A stretch of DNA of 64,000 bases from Myroides profundi (GTDB lineage Bacteria; Bacteroidota; Bacteroidia; Flavobacteriales; Flavobacteriaceae), in assembly GCF_000833025.1 (NCBI RefSeq), contig NZ_CP010817.1:1488001-1552000 (forward strand), in the 5' to 3' direction. The translations under genes were made by a program, and so were the position numbers. Below are positions 63,571 to 64,000 of the stretch, piece by piece (the first letter of the stretch is position 1; each line of letters opens with the position of its first letter). The notes beneath the pieces are model-generated. The model made no database searches and was not told where the DNA came from. It saw only the letters and a list, made by a program, of their open reading frames with translations.

Positions 63571-64000
63571 ATGAGAATAGTAACACATTTGCTGACTTTA
63601 GGTTTGGTATTTATGAGTATTTATACTGTACAAGCTCAAAGTAAGATACAAGGAGAGTTTAAGGTAGAGTATGTCCCAATGTCTAATTATATTAGACCGA
63701 TAGATAGTCTAAAGACGGACTCAAAAAGTGATTTTAAAAAAGTAGAGCTTGCTCTAGAAATCCCTCTTTCTATGAAAATGGATCACAGGGATAAGCCAAG
63801 GATATGGTCTGTGATGGCTTATGGAGGGTATGCTAGGATGAATCATAAAGATTATGAAGAGCAGCTGTTCCCGTCAGAATTATTAAATGCTTCTGTAGGT
63901 GTAAAACACTTTCGATCGATAAGTGATTCGTGGTCATTATTGTTGATGGGGTCTGTGGGGGTGTATACAGATATGGAGAATATAAATAAAGACGCTATCC
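63571..64000 (+). CDS. Outer-membrane protein (DUF6268-like), partial at the right edge
   Basis: The frame starts at ATG 63571 and runs off the window. A signal peptide (MRIVTHLLTLGLVFMSIYTV, then QAQ) is followed by amphipathic strands typical of an outer-membrane beta barrel (VELALEIPLSM, WSVMAYGGYARM, GVKHFRSISDSWSLLLMGS). The pattern resembles DUF6268 family proteins. The function is unknown. Confidence 0.65.
   Translation, partial: MRIVTHLLTLGLVFMSIYTVQAQSKIQGEFKVEYVPMSNYIRPIDSLKTDSKSDFKKVELALEIPLSMKMDHRDKPRIWSVMAYGGYARMNHKDYEEQLFPSELLNASVGVKHFRSISDSWSLLLMGSVGVYTDMENINKDAI

Noticed and set aside
63290..63586. Minus-strand 98-codon ORF at the right end
   Set aside because: No domain or start context; it overlaps the beginning of the outer-membrane protein gene, which has a clear signal peptide.
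1..64000. CRISPR array or cas genes
   Set aside because: No direct repeats with regular spacing and no Cas protein; the CARF-like gene stands alone.

Overview
The window is AT-rich DNA from a Bacteroidota bacterium, most likely Flavobacteriaceae and plausibly Myroides. The signs are promoter -7 boxes of the form TAnnTTTG, a type IX secretion (T9SS) sorting domain, DUF6443/RHS genes, a DUF6266 protein and MnmE. No rRNA, complete tRNA or CRISPR array was found. The genus call is inference.

Layout. (1) 1-38,750 is a dense defence island. In order it holds: the tail of an unidentified protein; a PD-(D/E)XK nuclease, AAA ATPase, HNH nuclease and HEPN-CBS operon followed by a TPR metallopeptidase-like gene (168-7,273); a retron (ncRNA, reverse transcriptase, HEPN-like protein, WYL regulator; 7,478-10,714); a PRTase, DprA-like, HAD operon (10,915-13,386); a convergent leucine-rich-repeat gene; a miniature minus-strand operon of about six tiny, mostly hydrophobic peptides (15,988-16,666); a MazG-like NTPase with a GIY-YIG/DUF2075 helicase; a second DUF2075 helicase with a second ATPase/HNH pair and a second PD-(D/E)XK gene (19,147-25,564); a WYL-controlled operon of small membrane peptide, S1/SF1 helicase, winged-helix-like protein, PLD nuclease and stand-alone CARF-like protein (25,661-34,519); an SRA-HNH nuclease; HNH and HIT genes; a GIY-YIG protein; and an HTH/coiled-coil protein. 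(2) 38,850-42,300 holds a TetR-regulated SnoaL-like gene, an excisionase-like gene without an integrase, and small genes including a truncated HigA-like antitoxin. (3) 42,305-56,416 is an integrative element bounded by 29-bp imperfect direct repeats, the right one overlapping the 3' end of mnmE. It carries a T9SS-sorted protein, two large YD/RHS proteins, a toxin tip with a candidate immunity gene, decayed orphan toxin tips, an excisionase-like gene and a tyrosine recombinase. (4) 56,408-64,000 is ordinary chromosome: mnmE, a universal stress protein, a DUF6891 protein, a 3-hydroxyisobutyryl-CoA hydrolase-like protein, a DUF6266 protein and the start of an outer-membrane protein.

How it fits together. 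Two near-identical excisionase-like genes (about 93% by eye) and the mnmE-type repeats suggest at least two islands stacked at the mnmE 3' end, the left one without a visible integrase. Two defence promoters, upstream of the PRTase gene and of the CARF operon, carry related GTGTGAA/TTCACAC inverted repeats, each next to a WYL gene, which suggests WYL-type repression. The best candidates for undescribed systems are the tiny-peptide operon, where two peptide types alternate between a clear promoter and terminator, and the non-CRISPR CARF, PLD, S1-helicase operon. The retron with a HEPN-like partner and the HEPN-CBS operon come next. All identifications were made by reading motifs; no database search or structure prediction was run.
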